NCBI RefSeq assembly: GCF_002086125.1
Contig: NZ_MVHG01000006.1
Span: 62,001 to 126,000 of the forward strand
Length of the DNA: 64,000 nucleotides
Direction of reading: 5' to 3'
From: Mycobacterium arosiense ATCC BAA-1401 = DSM 45069
GTDB taxonomy: Bacteria; Actinomycetota; Actinomycetes; Mycobacteriales; Mycobacteriaceae
The notes under the pieces were generated by a model. The model saw only the letters and a program-made list of their open reading frames with translations. It searched no databases and was not told the origin of the DNA. Numbering within the stretch: the first letter of the stretch is position 1; every line of letters begins with the position of its first letter. Shown here one piece after another: positions 50,414 through 58,428 of this stretch. Both the position numbers and the translations under genes were made by a program.

Positions 50414-53400
50414 ATGCGGATGACGACGGCCGAGTCGACCGAGCTCTTCGTCGGGCCGCCGGATGCGCCGCTGCAGCTGGTCCGCGTCGCCGTCGCCGGG
50501 TGTCGGGAGCCCACGCCGATCCGCATCGACGGCCGCGGCCTGCGCGGGCAGGCGGTCGCCCAACCCGGATGCGACTCCGTCGAGGTCGCCGTGACGGTCG
50601 ACGACGCCGTTGCGGGGCAGCGCCGGCCCGCGCGGGCGCACGCTGACGGCCTGCGGCTGCCGTTCGAGTTCACCGTGGCCGAGCCCGGCTGGACCATGTT
50701 CATGGTCAGCCACTTCCACTACGACCCGGTGTGGTGGAACACCCAGGGCGCCTACACCAGCGAATGGACCGAAGACCCGCCGGGGCGGGCCCGCCAGCGG
50801 AACGGGTTCGACCTGGTGCGCGCGCACCTGGAGATGGCGCGCCGCGATCCCGAGTACAAATTCGTGCTGGCCGAGGTCGACTACCTCAAGCCGTACTGGG
50901 ACACCCGGCCCGAAGACCGTGCCGACCTGCGCCGGTTCATCGACCAGGGCCGCATCGAGGTGATGGGCGGCACCTACAACGAACCCAACACGAACCTCAC
51001 CAGCCCGGAAACGACCATTCGAAACCTGGTACACGGCATGGGTTTCCAGCGCCACGTGATGGGCGCGAACCCGGCCACCGCCTGGCAGCTGGACGTGTTC
51101 GGCCACGATCCGCAATTCCCCGGCATGGCCGCCGACGCCGGGCTGACGTCGAGTTCGTGGGCCAGGGGACCGCACCACCAGTGGGGTCCCGCCCTGGGCG
51201 GCGGCGATGTGGAGCGCATGCAGTTCGCCAGCGAGTTCGAGTGGATCTCGCCGTCGGGCCGCGGGCTGCTCACCCACTACATGCCCGCGCACTATTCGGC
51301 GGGCTGGTGGATGGACTCGGCGGCGTCGCTGGGTGAGGCTGAGGTCGCTGCGTGCGAGTTGTTCGACCAGCTCAAGAAGGTCGCGTTGACGCGCAACGTG
51401 CTGCTGCCGGTCGGCACGGACTACACCCCGCCCAACAAGTGGGTCACCGAAATACACCGTGACTGGGCCGCCCGCTACACCTGGCCGCGGTTCGTGTGCG
51501 CGCTGCCCCGTGAATTCTTCGCGGCGGTGCGGGCCGAACTGGCGCAGCGCGATTGCGTGCCGTCGCCGCAGACCCGGGACATGAACCCGATCTACACGGG
51601 CAAGGACGTGTCCTACATCGACACCAAGCAGGCCAACCGGGCCGCCGAGAACGCCGTCCTACAAGCCGAGCGCTTCGCGGTGTTCGCCGGGCTGCTGACC
51701 GGCGCCCCGTACCCGCAGGCGGCGCTGGCCAAGGCGTGGGTGCAACTGGCTTACGGCGCACACCACGACGCCATCACCGGGTCGGAATCCGACCAGGTGT
51801 ACCTCGACCTGCTGACCGGATGGCGCGACGCCTGGGAGCTGGGCCGCGCGGCCCGTGACAACGCGCTGGCCCTGCTGTCCGGCGCCGTCGGTGGGGGCGA
51901 GGTGATCGTGTGGAATCCGCTGACCTGCCGGCGCACCGACGTCGTCACCGCGCGCCTCGACCGGCGGGCCGGCGCCCGGGTCCGGGTGCTCGACGCCGAC
52001 GGCGCCGAGCTGGCGGCGCACGTCGAGCACGGCGGCCGGTCGGTCAGCTGGCTGGCCCGCGATGTGCCGTCGCTGGGCTGGCGGGCGTATCGGCTGGTGC
52101 CCGGGGCGGACGATCCGGCCAGTTGGGAAGCGGTGCCGGGCACGGTGATCTCCAACGAGCTCTACCGGATCGAGGTCGACCCGGCGCGCGGCGGAGGCGT
52201 CGCCTCGCTGGTCCAGGACGGACGCGAGCTGATCGCTGCCGGACGGGTGGGCAACGAGCTCGCCGTCTACGACGAATACCCCGCCCACCCGAGCCAGGGT
52301 GAGGGCCCGTGGCATCTGCTGCCCAAGGGGCCGGTGGTCTGCTCGTCCGAGGGCCCGGCGCACATACAGGTCCTTCATGGGCCGCTGGGGCAGCGGGTGG
52401 TGGTGCGGGGCCGGATCGGCGGCCTGCTGCGCTACACCCAAATCCTGACGTTATGGCGCGGGGTCGGGCGGGTGGACTGTCGCACCACCATCGACGAATT
52501 CGGCGGCGCCGACCACTTGGTGCGGCTGCGCTGGCCGTGCCCGGTGCCGGGCGCCATGCCGGTCAGCGAGGTGGGCAACGCCGTCATCGGCCGCGGTTTC
52601 GCCCTGCTGCACGACGGGTCGCGCGCGCTGGACACCGCAAAGCACCTGTGGACCCTGGACAACCCGGCCTACGGCTGGTTTGGCCTGTCCTCGGCCGCCC
52701 GGGTCCGGATCTCGGGCGCGCACGTGCGGGCGATGTCGGTCGCCGAGGTGGTGTCGCCGGCGGAGACGCTGTCCGGGCCGCTGGCCCGGGACCTGATGGT
52801 CGCGCTGGTCCGCGCCGGCGTCACGGCCACCTGCAGCGGCGCCGACAAGCCGCGCTACGGCAACCTCGAGGTCGATTCCAACCTGCCCGACGTGCGCATC
52901 GCGCTGGGTGGGCCCGGCCGCAACGCCTTCGCCGCGGCCGTGCTGGCCGACGCCCCCGCGCACGCCGAAGAGCTGGACCGCCAATTGGCGACGACGGGAC
53001 GGGCCCGGGTCTGGGTGCCCGCCGAGGCGCCGCTGGACGCCGTGTGGGTGCCCGACGCCGACCTGCGACCGGCGCGGGCGTTGCCGGTGCTGGTCGTCGA
53101 CGGCCGCGACGACGACCAGCTGCGGGCCGCGATCGCCGCGGTGGTCGACGACCTCGGCGACGCCGAGATCACCGTCGCCCAGCAGGCGCCCGCAGAGACG
53201 GGCGCTTTCGAGGACCGCACGGTCGCCCTGCTCAACCGCGGGGTGCCCAGCTTCGCCGTCGACACCGAGGGCACCCTGCACACCGCGCTGATGCGGTCCT
53301 GCACCGGCTGGCCGTCGGGCATCTGGATCGATGACCCGCGCCGCACCGCGCCGGACGGCTCCGGCTTCCAACTGCAGCATTGGACGCACCACTTCGACTA

Positions 53401-54574
53401 CGCGTTGGTCAGCGCGGCGGGCGACTGGCGGCGGGCCCGGATCCCCACCCACAGCGCGCAGTTCTCCCAACCGCTGCTCGCCGTCGCGCCGGACGAGGGC
53501 GGGGGCGCGCTGCCGCCGGCCGGGTCACTGCTGCGCGTCGAGCCCGCCGATTCGGTGCAGCTCGCCGCCCTCAAGGTCGCCGGAAACCCGCTGACCGCGG
53601 GTAGCGCGGCGCCGCTGGACCCGAACGCGGTCGCCCTGCGGCTGGTGGAGACGACCGGCGCGGGCAGCCCCGTGGTCATCGACTCGGACGTCGCGACGCT
53701 GAGCGGCCTGCGCCGCACCAACCTGCTGGAGGCGCACCCCGAGCCCGTGTCGTCGGTCGGGCTGCACGGCCATGAGGTGGCGACCGTGCTGGCCCGGTTC
53801 GACGCCTCCCGCGCGGCGACCGGCGCCACCGCGCCGGCCCCGCACGCCGAGGCCGCGCAGCCGCTGTATGCGCGGTATTGGCTGCACAATCGTGGCCCCG
53901 CCCCCCTTGGCGGGCTGGCGGCCGTCGCCCACCTGCACCCGGTGCAGGCGACCGCCGAACCCGGCGGCGAGGTGACGTTGCGCGTCACCGCGGCCAGCGA
54001 TAGCACCGACGCCACCCTCCCAGGTGCCGTCACCCTGAAGTGTCCGGATGGCTGGACGGCCACACCGTCGGAGCTACCGTTCACCCTGCGCGCCGGGGAC
54101 CAGCTGCACACCGATGTGGTGGTGAGGGTCCCGGCTCGCGCCGGACCCGGGCTCTACCCGGTGCGCGCCGAACTGCGCATCGCCGGTGAAGGCGTACCGG
54201 CCTGCTGGCGTCAGCCCGTCGAGGACGTGTGCGTGGTGACCGTAGGCGAGCCCGGCGAGCTGATCTACCTGGCCGGCGCGCCGGCCGAGGTCACTCTCGC
54301 ACCCGGCGAAGCGGGTGCGGTGACCGTCACGGTCGGCAGCCGCACCGGGGCCGACCTGGCGCTGGAGGCCCATCTGATCAGCCCTTGGGGCACCTGGGAG
54401 TGGATGGGTCCCGGCGCGCTCGGCGCGCTGCTACCGGCCCGGGGCACCGTCGACCTAGGCTTCCACCTGACCCCACCGGCCTGGCTGCAGCCCGGCCAGT
54501 GGTGGGCGCAGGCGCGGGTCGGCTGCGCCGGCCGGCTGGTCTACTCGCCGGCGGTGAAGGTGACGGTGACATGA
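50414..54574 (+). CDS. GH38 alpha-mannosidase with C-terminal beta domains
   Basis: 1386 residues from ATG 50414, homologous to Rv0648 (about 1215 in M. tuberculosis, from memory), hence longer. An N-terminal ~90-residue beta domain precedes the GH38 catalytic module: MVSHFHYDPVWWNTQGAY near 96 (zinc site HxD), TAWQLDVFGHDPQFPGM near 218 (nucleophile Asp), AYGAHHDAITGSESDQVYL near 445. Middle and C-terminal beta-sandwich domains follow. The last ~130 residues resemble a NEW3-like Ig domain (PDGWTATPSELPFTLRAGD). No signal peptide is seen, so it is probably cytosolic. The stop overlaps the next gene's start. Confidence 0.9.
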   Translation: MRMTTAESTELFVGPPDAPLQLVRVAVAGCREPTPIRIDGRGLRGQAVAQPGCDSVEVAVTVDDAVAGQRRPARAHADGLRLPFEFTVAEPGWTMFMVSHFHYDPVWWNTQGAYTSEWTEDPPGRARQRNGFDLVRAHLEMARRDPEYKFVLAEVDYLKPYWDTRPEDRADLRRFIDQGRIEVMGGTYNEPNTNLTSPETTIRNLVHGMGFQRHVMGANPATAWQLDVFGHDPQFPGMAADAGLTSSSWARGPHHQWGPALGGGDVERMQFASEFEWISPSGRGLLTHYMPAHYSAGWWMDSAASLGEAEVAACELFDQLKKVALTRNVLLPVGTDYTPPNKWVTEIHRDWAARYTWPRFVCALPREFFAAVRAELAQRDCVPSPQTRDMNPIYTGKDVSYIDTKQANRAAENAVLQAERFAVFAGLLTGAPYPQAALAKAWVQLAYGAHHDAITGSESDQVYLDLLTGWRDAWELGRAARDNALALLSGAVGGGEVIVWNPLTCRRTDVVTARLDRRAGARVRVLDADGAELAAHVEHGGRSVSWLARDVPSLGWRAYRLVPGADDPASWEAVPGTVISNELYRIEVDPARGGGVASLVQDGRELIAAGRVGNELAVYDEYPAHPSQGEGPWHLLPKGPVVCSSEGPAHIQVLHGPLGQRVVVRGRIGGLLRYTQILTLWRGVGRVDCRTTIDEFGGADHLVRLRWPCPVPGAMPVSEVGNAVIGRGFALLHDGSRALDTAKHLWTLDNPAYGWFGLSSAARVRISGAHVRAMSVAEVVSPAETLSGPLARDLMVALVRAGVTATCSGADKPRYGNLEVDSNLPDVRIALGGPGRNAFAAAVLADAPAHAEELDRQLATTGRARVWVPAEAPLDAVWVPDADLRPARALPVLVVDGRDDDQLRAAIAAVVDDLGDAEITVAQQAPAETGAFEDRTVALLNRGVPSFAVDTEGTLHTALMRSCTGWPSGIWIDDPRRTAPDGSGFQLQHWTHHFDYALVSAAGDWRRARIPTHSAQFSQPLLAVAPDEGGGALPPAGSLLRVEPADSVQLAALKVAGNPLTAGSAAPLDPNAVALRLVETTGAGSPVVIDSDVATLSGLRRTNLLEAHPEPVSSVGLHGHEVATVLARFDASRAATGATAPAPHAEAAQPLYARYWLHNRGPAPLGGLAAVAHLHPVQATAEPGGEVTLRVTAASDSTDATLPGAVTLKCPDGWTATPSELPFTLRAGDQLHTDVVVRVPARAGPGLYPVRAELRIAGEGVPACWRQPVEDVCVVTVGEPGELIYLAGAPAEVTLAPGEAGAVTVTVGSRTGADLALEAHLISPWGTWEWMGPGALGALLPARGTVDLGFHLTPPAWLQPGQWWAQARVGCAGRLVYSPAVKVTVT

Positions 54575-55188
54575 GCACACATCGCATCGCGATCGTTGCC
54601 GGCGTCCCCGTATCGCCGGGCGTGCTCGACGCCGCCGAAGCGCGGTTGCGCGCCGCGCGGGCAGCGGCCGCCCTGCCGGTCAGCGGCACCAGCGAGGGCC
54701 GCCAATTGCGGCGGTGGCTGACCCAGCTGATCGTCACCGAGCGGGTGGTCGCCGTGGAGGCGGCCGCGCGCGGCCTGACCGCGAGCGGCGCCCCGTCCGA
54801 GGCCGAGCTGCTGCCCGACGCGACCGCCCGGCTGGAGATCGGCAGCGTCGCCGCGGCCGTGTTGGCCGATCCCCGGGCCCGGGCCCTGTTCGCCGATGTC
54901 ACCGCCGCGGTGCGGGTGGCCGACACCGAGGTGACCGCCTACCATGCCCGCAACCCGCTGCGTTTCGCCGCGCCGCTGGCGGGTGAACACGGCTGGCGCA
55001 CACCGGCGCTGGCCGGGCCGCCGCTGGACGAGGTGCGCCCGGCGATCGAAGAGCATCTGCGCGGCGCCGCGCGGCGACGCGCCTTCCGGCTTTGGCTGGA
55101 CGAGCGCCGCGCCGCGCTGGTGGAGCTGGCACCGGGCTACGAGCATCCCGGGGACCCCCGTCAACCCGACAACACCCACCGGCACTGA
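54571..55188 (+). CDS. FabD2-like conserved mycobacterial protein, not a recognisable transacylase
   Basis: 205 residues from ATG 54571 (ATGA overlap with the GH38 gene). Its position matches Rv0649, which is called fabD2. However, malonyl-CoA transacylases are about 300 residues and have a GHSxGE nucleophile elbow; none is present here. The N-terminus (RIAIVAGVPVSPGVLDAAEA) and the helical body look more like the N-terminal region of SurA-type foldases, without a PPIase domain. Function unknown. Confidence 0.75.
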   Translation: MSTHRIAIVAGVPVSPGVLDAAEARLRAARAAAALPVSGTSEGRQLRRWLTQLIVTERVVAVEAAARGLTASGAPSEAELLPDATARLEIGSVAAAVLADPRARALFADVTAAVRVADTEVTAYHARNPLRFAAPLAGEHGWRTPALAGPPLDEVRPAIEEHLRGAARRRAFRLWLDERRAALVELAPGYEHPGDPRQPDNTHRH

Positions 55189-55193
55189 GCGCC

Positions 55194-56111
55194 GTGCTCA
55201 CCCTCGCGCTGGACATCGGTGGCACCAAAATCGCCGCCGCCCTGGTGGATTCGCAAGGAAAGCTGGTGTACACCGCGATCCGCCCGACACCGGTCACGTC
55301 CGCCCCGGACGACGTCTGGGCGGTCGTCGAGTCGGCGATCGCCGACGCGCTGGGCGCGGCCGACGCCGCCGTCACCGCCGTGGGGATCGCGTCGGCCGGG
55401 CCCATCGATCTGCGCAGCGGATCCGTCAGCCCGATCAACATCGGCAGCTGGGACCGGTTCCCGTTGCGCGACAGGGTCGCCGCGGCGGTGCCCGGGCTGC
55501 CGGTGGTACTGGCCGGCGACGGTGTTTGTATGGCGTTGGGCGAGTACTGGATTGGGGCGGGCAAAACCGCGGGACCCGACGCCCGTTTCCTGCTCGGCAT
55601 GGTGGTATCCACCGGGGTGGGCGGCGGTCTGGTGCTCGACGGCGTCCCCTATTCGGGGCGCACCGGCAACGCCGGTCACGTCGGGCACGTGGTGGTCGAG
55701 CTGGACGGCCGGCGGTGCACCTGCGGAGGTCACGGCTGCGTCGAAACCGTCGCGTCCGGGCCGTGGATGGTGCGCTGGGCGCGGGAAAACGGGTGGTCCG
55801 CGCCGCCCGGCGCCGGCGCGAGCGACCTGGCCGCCGCCGCGGCATCAGACCCGTTGGCGCGGCGGGCGTTTCACCGCGGAGCCAGCGCGCTCGCCGCGAT
55901 GATCGCCTCGGTCGGCGCGGTGTGCGATCTGGACCTGGTGGTGATCGGGGGAGGCGTCGCCAGATCGGGACCGCTGCTCTTCGACCCGCTGCGGGCGAAG
56001 CTCGCCGAATACGCCGGCCTGGACTTCTTGTCCGGGCTGCGGGTGGTGCCGGGCGAACTCGGCGGTGCGGCCGGTCTGATCGGCGCCGCCCGGCTCGCGG
56101 GCCTCGGCTGA
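55194..56111 (+). CDS. ROK-family sugar kinase (Rv0650-like)
   Basis: 305 residues from GTG 55194. ATP-binding LTLALDIGGTKIAAALVDSQ is at the N-terminus, the catalytic Asp lies in VVLAGDGVCMALGEYWIG near 105, and the ROK zinc motif CTCGGHGCVE is near 176. It phosphorylates glucose, mannose or a related hexose. Placement 5 nt after the preceding gene and downstream of the GH38 mannosidase suggests one operon for release and phosphorylation of mannose. The specificity is inference. Confidence 0.88.
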   Translation: MLTLALDIGGTKIAAALVDSQGKLVYTAIRPTPVTSAPDDVWAVVESAIADALGAADAAVTAVGIASAGPIDLRSGSVSPINIGSWDRFPLRDRVAAAVPGLPVVLAGDGVCMALGEYWIGAGKTAGPDARFLLGMVVSTGVGGGLVLDGVPYSGRTGNAGHVGHVVVELDGRRCTCGGHGCVETVASGPWMVRWARENGWSAPPGAGASDLAAAAASDPLARRAFHRGASALAAMIASVGAVCDLDLVVIGGGVARSGPLLFDPLRAKLAEYAGLDFLSGLRVVPGELGGAAGLIGAARLAGLG

Positions 56112-56162
56112 GCCGTGGATGGTTTCATGCCAAGGTCATTGTCATGAACGGTCACCCTGCTG

Positions 56163-56306
56163 GTGCCCATCAATAACCGCATCGCGAAATGGCCCGGCAC
56201 CGGTGAGCTCTCGCGCGAGCTCGCCGCCCGCTGGGATCGACGGCACCGCGCGCGGGTGGTTCTGCTGCTGGCGGTGTTCGCCCTGCCGGCCCTCGCAGTC
56301 GCCTGA
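56163..56306 (+). pseudogene. DUF1772 (anthrone oxygenase-like) C-terminal remnant
   Basis: A 47-residue frame (from GTG 56163) reads PINNRIAKWPGTGELSRELA, then ARWDRRHRARVVLLLAVFAL, to the stop at 56306. This resembles the C-terminus of DUF1772 membrane proteins (the PINNRIxxW motif, the RWxRxH segment and the final membrane helix). The frame is closed by a TGA upstream at 56148-56150, and no other part of such a gene is seen. It is thus a relic downstream of the ROK kinase. Recognition is from memory of the family. Confidence 0.5.
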
Positions 56307-56316
56307 GGCCGCCGTT

Positions 56317-56346
56317 TTGGCCGACCGCGTCACGTCGCGCTATTCT
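56317..56346 (+). promoter_or_regulatory. Candidate rplJ-rplL promoter
   Basis: TTGGCC (56317-56322), 18 nt, then TATTCT (56341-56346). This gives a leader of about 200 nt before rplJ. Confidence 0.5.
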
Positions 56347-56396
56347 GTTGGCCGATCCACCGAAGACCGTCGGTCACCGAGCAATCGGTTGAAGGT

Positions 56397-56555
56397 CCGG
56401 GAGCATCCCGGCGGCCCACGCAGGAGGACGAGGCATCAGCGCCGGCTCGCGCCGGCGTCTTTTCACGCCCCGGCCGCTTCTGCGCCGGGGCGTTCGTCGC
56501 TCTTCCGGGGGATCGAGACGACACGTCGCATTGACTTTCACTTCAGGAGGTAGGC
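56397..56555 (+). promoter_or_regulatory. Structured rplJ leader with three hairpins
   Basis: Hairpin 1: CCGGGA (56397-56402) with TCCCGG (56406-56411). Hairpin 2: CGCCGGC (56440-56446) with GCCGGCG (56451-56457), followed by TCTTTT, like an intrinsic terminator. Hairpin 3: CGCCCCGG (56466-56473) with CCGGGGCG (56485-56492). An AGGAGG ribosome site precedes rplJ. L10 leaders bind L10(L12)4 in many bacteria, so autoregulation or attenuation is likely. Confidence 0.55.
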
Positions 56556-57176
56556 ATGGCCAGGGCTGACAAGGCCACCGCCGTTGCAGACATCGCCGAG
56601 CAGTTCAAGGAATCGACCGCGACCCTGATCACGGAGTACCGCGGTCTGACCGTCGCCAACCTGGCCGAGCTGCGGCGCTCTCTGGGCGGGGCGGCCACCT
56701 ATTCGGTGGCCAAGAACACGCTGGTCAAGCGGGCCGCTTCGCAGGCCGGGGTCGAGGGGCTCGACGAGCTTTTCGTCGGCCCGACGGCCATCGCCTTCGT
56801 CACCGGGGAAGCGGTCGACGCCGCCAAGGCCATCAAGACCTTCGCCAAGGAACACAAGGCGCTGGTCATCAAGGGCGGCTACATGGACGGCCGGGCGCTG
56901 ACGGTCGCCGAAGTCGAGCGCATCGCCGACCTCGAGTCGCGCGAGGTGCTGCTGGCCAAGCTGGCCGGCGCGATGAAAGGCAACCTGGCCAAGGCGGCCG
57001 GCCTGTTCAACGCTCCGGCGTCGCAGGTAGCCCGCCTGGCGGCCGCCCTGCAAGAGAAGAAGGCCGCCGAAGCTCCCGCAGCTCCGGCAGGTCCCGCCGC
57101 CGCCGCGGAACCCGCCCCGGAACCCGCTTCGGAAGCACCCGCTGAGGCGCCGGAAGCCTCGGCCGAAGCCGAATAA
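56556..57176 (+). CDS. rplJ: 50S ribosomal protein L10
   Basis: 206 residues from ATG 56556. The N-terminal [20 protein letters not shown] and [20 protein letters not shown] bind 23S rRNA; the C-terminal helix carries L7/L12. The last ~40 residues are an Ala-, Pro- and Glu-rich tail ([20 protein letters not shown], then SEAPAEAPE), longer than in M. tuberculosis (178 residues, from memory). It is followed by rplL 45 bp downstream. Confidence 0.97.
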   Translation: MARADKATAVADIAEQFKESTATLITEYRGLTVANLAELRRSLGGAATYSVAKNTLVKRAASQAGVEGLDELFVGPTAIAFVTGEAVDAAKAIKTFAKEHKALVIKGGYMDGRALTVAEVERIADLESREVLLAKLAGAMKGNLAKAAGLFNAPASQVARLAAALQEKKAAEAPAAPAGPAAAAEPAPEPASEAPAEAPEASAEAE

Positions 57177-57221
57177 CAACCCACCCCGGAACCTGGGAAA
57201 CACAAGGAAGGACCCACACCC

Positions 57222-57617
57222 ATGGCAAAGCTGTCCACTGACGACCTGCTCGACGCTTTCAAGGAGATGACCCTGCTGGAGCTCTCCGACTTCGTGAAGA
57301 AGTTCGAGGAGACCTTCGAGGTCACCGCGGCCGCCCCGGTCGCCGTTGCCGCTGCCGGTGGTGGCGCTGCCGGTGGCGCGCCCGCCGAGGCCGCCGAGGA
57401 GCAGTCGGAGTTCGACGTCATCCTCGAGGCCGCCGGTGACAAGAAGATCGGCGTCATCAAGGTGGTCCGTGAGATCGTCTCCGGCCTGGGCCTCAAGGAG
57501 GCCAAGGACCTGGTCGACGGCGCACCCAAGCCGCTGCTGGAGAAGGTGGCCAAGGAGGCCGCCGACGAGGCCAAGGCCAAGCTCGAGGCCGCCGGCGCCA
57601 CCGTCACCGTCAAGTAA
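57222..57617 (+). CDS. rplL: 50S ribosomal protein L7/L12
   Basis: 131 residues. The N-terminal dimerisation and L10-binding domain ([20 protein letters not shown]) leads to an Ala- and Gly-rich hinge (about 40-58) and the C-terminal factor-binding domain ([20 protein letters not shown]). It forms the flexible stalk that recruits translation GTPases. A strong terminator follows 12 nt after the stop. Confidence 0.98.
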   Translation: MAKLSTDDLLDAFKEMTLLELSDFVKKFEETFEVTAAAPVAVAAAGGGAAGGAPAEAAEEQSEFDVILEAAGDKKIGVIKVVREIVSGLGLKEAKDLVDGAPKPLLEKVAKEAADEAKAKLEAAGATVTVK

Positions 57618-57629
57618 GTCGCTGCGCGT

Positions 57630-57660
57630 AAACCCCCGGGGATCACCACCCCGGGGGTTT
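57630..57660. terminator. Strong bidirectional terminator after rplL
   Basis: A perfect 12-bp stem AAACCCCCGGGG (57630-57641) and CCCCGGGGGTTT (57649-57660) encloses a 7-nt loop. It serves rplL and the convergent TetR gene. Confidence 0.85.
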
Positions 57661-57667
57661 CGTGCGC

Positions 57668-58357
57668 TCAGCGTCCCTGCATCGCCGTGTGCATCGACCG
57701 CTCCACGCGTTCCGGTGAATCGCCAAGGGCCACAAGCAGGTTCGATGTCATCGCGCCCAGCACCGGGACGACGGCCGAGCCGTCAGTGCCGTAATAGCCG
57801 GCCAGCTCCAGCATGACGAACCCGTGAATCAACGCCCAGAACTGGGCCGCGGTCGCCACCACGGGCGCGTCGTCGACACCGCCTTTGGAAGCGCCCGCGG
57901 CTTCGATCCGGCCGCCCAGCATGCATCGGTGCACCCCGCGCACCACGTGCGCGAAGCTCGGGTAGTCCCGCTCGATCTCGGCCACCGTCAGCGTCAGCAC
58001 ATTGTGCGCGGGTGCGTTGATGCCGTGCGCGCTGGTGCTGCCGAACATCAGCCGGTACATGTGCGGGCGCCCGATGGCGTAGCGGCGATACGCCGCCCCG
58101 ATCATGAACAGGTCGGCGACCGGGTCGGCGGTGCGCGGCACGCTCAGCGCGGCGTCGAACTGCCGCAGGCCTTCCTCGGCCACCTCGGCGATGAGCCCTC
58201 GCATCCCGCCGAAATGGGTGTAGACCGCCATCGTGGACGTTCCCGCGGCGCCGGCCACCTTGCGCGTCTGCAGGGCGTCGGGCCCGTCCTCGTCGAGCAG
58301 GGCGACCGCCGCGTGCAGCATCTCCTCGCGGACGCTGCGCTGAACATCTGAAGTCAT
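57668..58357 (-). CDS. TetR-family transcriptional regulator (Rv0653c-like)
   Basis: 229 residues from ATG 58357; ATGs at 58366 and 58393 are alternatives. The N-terminal TetR helix-turn-helix spans about 8-55, with AGTSTMAVYTHFGGMRGLIA as the recognition region. The C-terminal ligand domain starts near 75. It is divergent from the carotenoid oxygenase gene, and an inverted repeat sits between them, so it probably represses that gene and itself. The inducer is unknown; an apocarotenoid would be logical. Confidence 0.87.
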   Translation of the reverse strand: MTSDVQRSVREEMLHAAVALLDEDGPDALQTRKVAGAAGTSTMAVYTHFGGMRGLIAEVAEEGLRQFDAALSVPRTADPVADLFMIGAAYRRYAIGRPHMYRLMFGSTSAHGINAPAHNVLTLTVAEIERDYPSFAHVVRGVHRCMLGGRIEAAGASKGGVDDAPVVATAAQFWALIHGFVMLELAGYYGTDGSAVVPVLGAMTSNLLVALGDSPERVERSMHTAMQGR

Positions 58358-58403
58358 CGTTGCCATCTTCTCATCGGCGGCGTACCGTGCCAATAACGCT
58401 GAA

Positions 58404-58416
58404 ATAACAATGTTAT
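58404..58416. promoter_or_regulatory. Operator-like inverted repeat between the TetR and carotenoid oxygenase genes
   Basis: ATAACA (58404-58409), a central A, and TGTTAT (58411-58416) form a 13-nt perfect-armed inverted repeat in an AT-rich patch 12 nt before the oxygenase ATG. A related half-site ATAACG lies upstream at 58393-58398. This size and position fit a TetR operator that also overlaps the oxygenase ribosome site. Confidence 0.6.
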
Positions 58417-58428
58417 AGGAGCTCAGTC

